Of a DNA stretch of 64,000 nucleotides, positions 63,700 through 64,000 are shown piece after piece; within the stretch, counting starts at the first letter, position 1; the number at the start of each line of letters is the position of its first letter. The notes beneath the pieces were generated by a model that worked only from the letters and a program-made list of their open reading frames with translations, was not told where the DNA came from and ran no database searches. The stretch comes from Kingdonia uniflora (Eukaryota > Streptophyta > Magnoliopsida > Ranunculales > Circaeasteraceae), in the NCBI GenBank assembly GCA_014058105.1, contig JACGCM010000715.1, positions 3,906,001 through 3,970,000 on the forward strand. The letters are read 5' to 3'. The position numbers and the translations under genes are program-made.

Positions 63700-64000
63700 T
63701 TTAGCGTCATTTATGGGAAACGAGACAATTAGCCACAGTTCTCGAATACACCAAGTACTTATCATCGTCATAGAATGCCGAGCCCAAGTTAAAATCCCCT
63801 TGTTGAACAAATAGAAGGATCCAACACAAGAGCAAATCAAATAGCAGAATTGCACGCTACTCTGAAATCCGAGATAGAAAAGCAAACAATTATAGAACTA
63901 CAGTTGACAAAGGTATGAGAGGCGTTAACAATTCTTCAAGGACAATAGATGAAAACTCAAATGAACAAAGAAGCACAGCTCGATACGTTAAGAATTTTAG
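63700..64000 (+). pseudogene. Start of Tat-like internal region (gag 5' part)
   Basis: After the primer-site-like sequence the plus frames give MGNETISHSSRIHQVL, then, after a stop, Gln/Glu/Lys-rich text (ANQIAELHATLKSEIEKQTI), typical of the N-terminal coiled part of Tat Gag. The element continues beyond the window. Confidence 0.45.

Overview
This is a piece of a flowering-plant nuclear genome. It is AT-rich, its genes have GT-AG introns, and it is dominated by plant-type transposable elements: Ty1/copia including a Sirevirus, Ty3/gypsy Tat lineage, L1-type LINE, CACTA-like ends, and MITEs. The kinase gene points to a land plant, probably a eudicot; the species cannot be named. Nothing prokaryotic is present. 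I see one clearly intact host gene, a few host-gene fragments, and several layers of nested transposons, most of them broken by stops and frameshifts.

Layout. 0-7.3 kb: a copia gag tail; two exons of an organic cation/carnitine transporter 7-like gene (244-633); a CACTA 3' end (to 1746); LTR pieces of a gypsy element (minus strand, PBS at 2189-2200) and a copia element (plus strand, LTR end near 3730); a single phosphoglycolate phosphatase exon (5782-5842); a second CACTA-type end (to 7263). 8.1-18.4 kb: a minus-strand Tat-lineage Ty3/gypsy element (gag, protease, reverse transcriptase) whose LTR is split by a complete 6.3-kb Sirevirus-like element (12092-18373) with a 5-bp target duplication. 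That Sirevirus keeps gag, but I find no pol. 20.2-22.6 kb: an intact six-exon receptor-like cytoplasmic kinase gene. 23.4-36.4 kb: a decayed minus-strand copia element, itself split by a second copia element (26996-32479, target duplication CCATT). 36.5-37.6 kb: the LTR and leader of a third copia copy, head-to-head with the previous LTR.

38-45.6 kb: tandem repeats, two small related ORFs (MVTTRTQ..., MVRTRSQ...) each with its own TATA box, then a degenerate intron-bearing gene with a PF04195-like domain and a long coiled coil. 45.6-50.1 kb: a broken L1-type LINE (endonuclease, RT, RNase H). 50-64 kb: mostly non-coding, with two CACTA-like ends, an unidentified promoter plus short exon (55.6-55.9 kb), duplications, a long-TIR element carrying a hAT-like MITE and a 183-bp tandem duplication, another MITE with internal palindromes, and at the right edge the LTR and gag start of a Tat-like element.

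The features do not form a pathway: the window is a repeat-rich interval around one kinase gene. The most unusual signal is the dense, shared TTCGAA/CGTTCGAACG motif in three unrelated retroelement families (Sirevirus LTR, copia LTR, LINE 3' region). The second is the pairing of host-gene exons with CACTA ends, which suggests gene capture.
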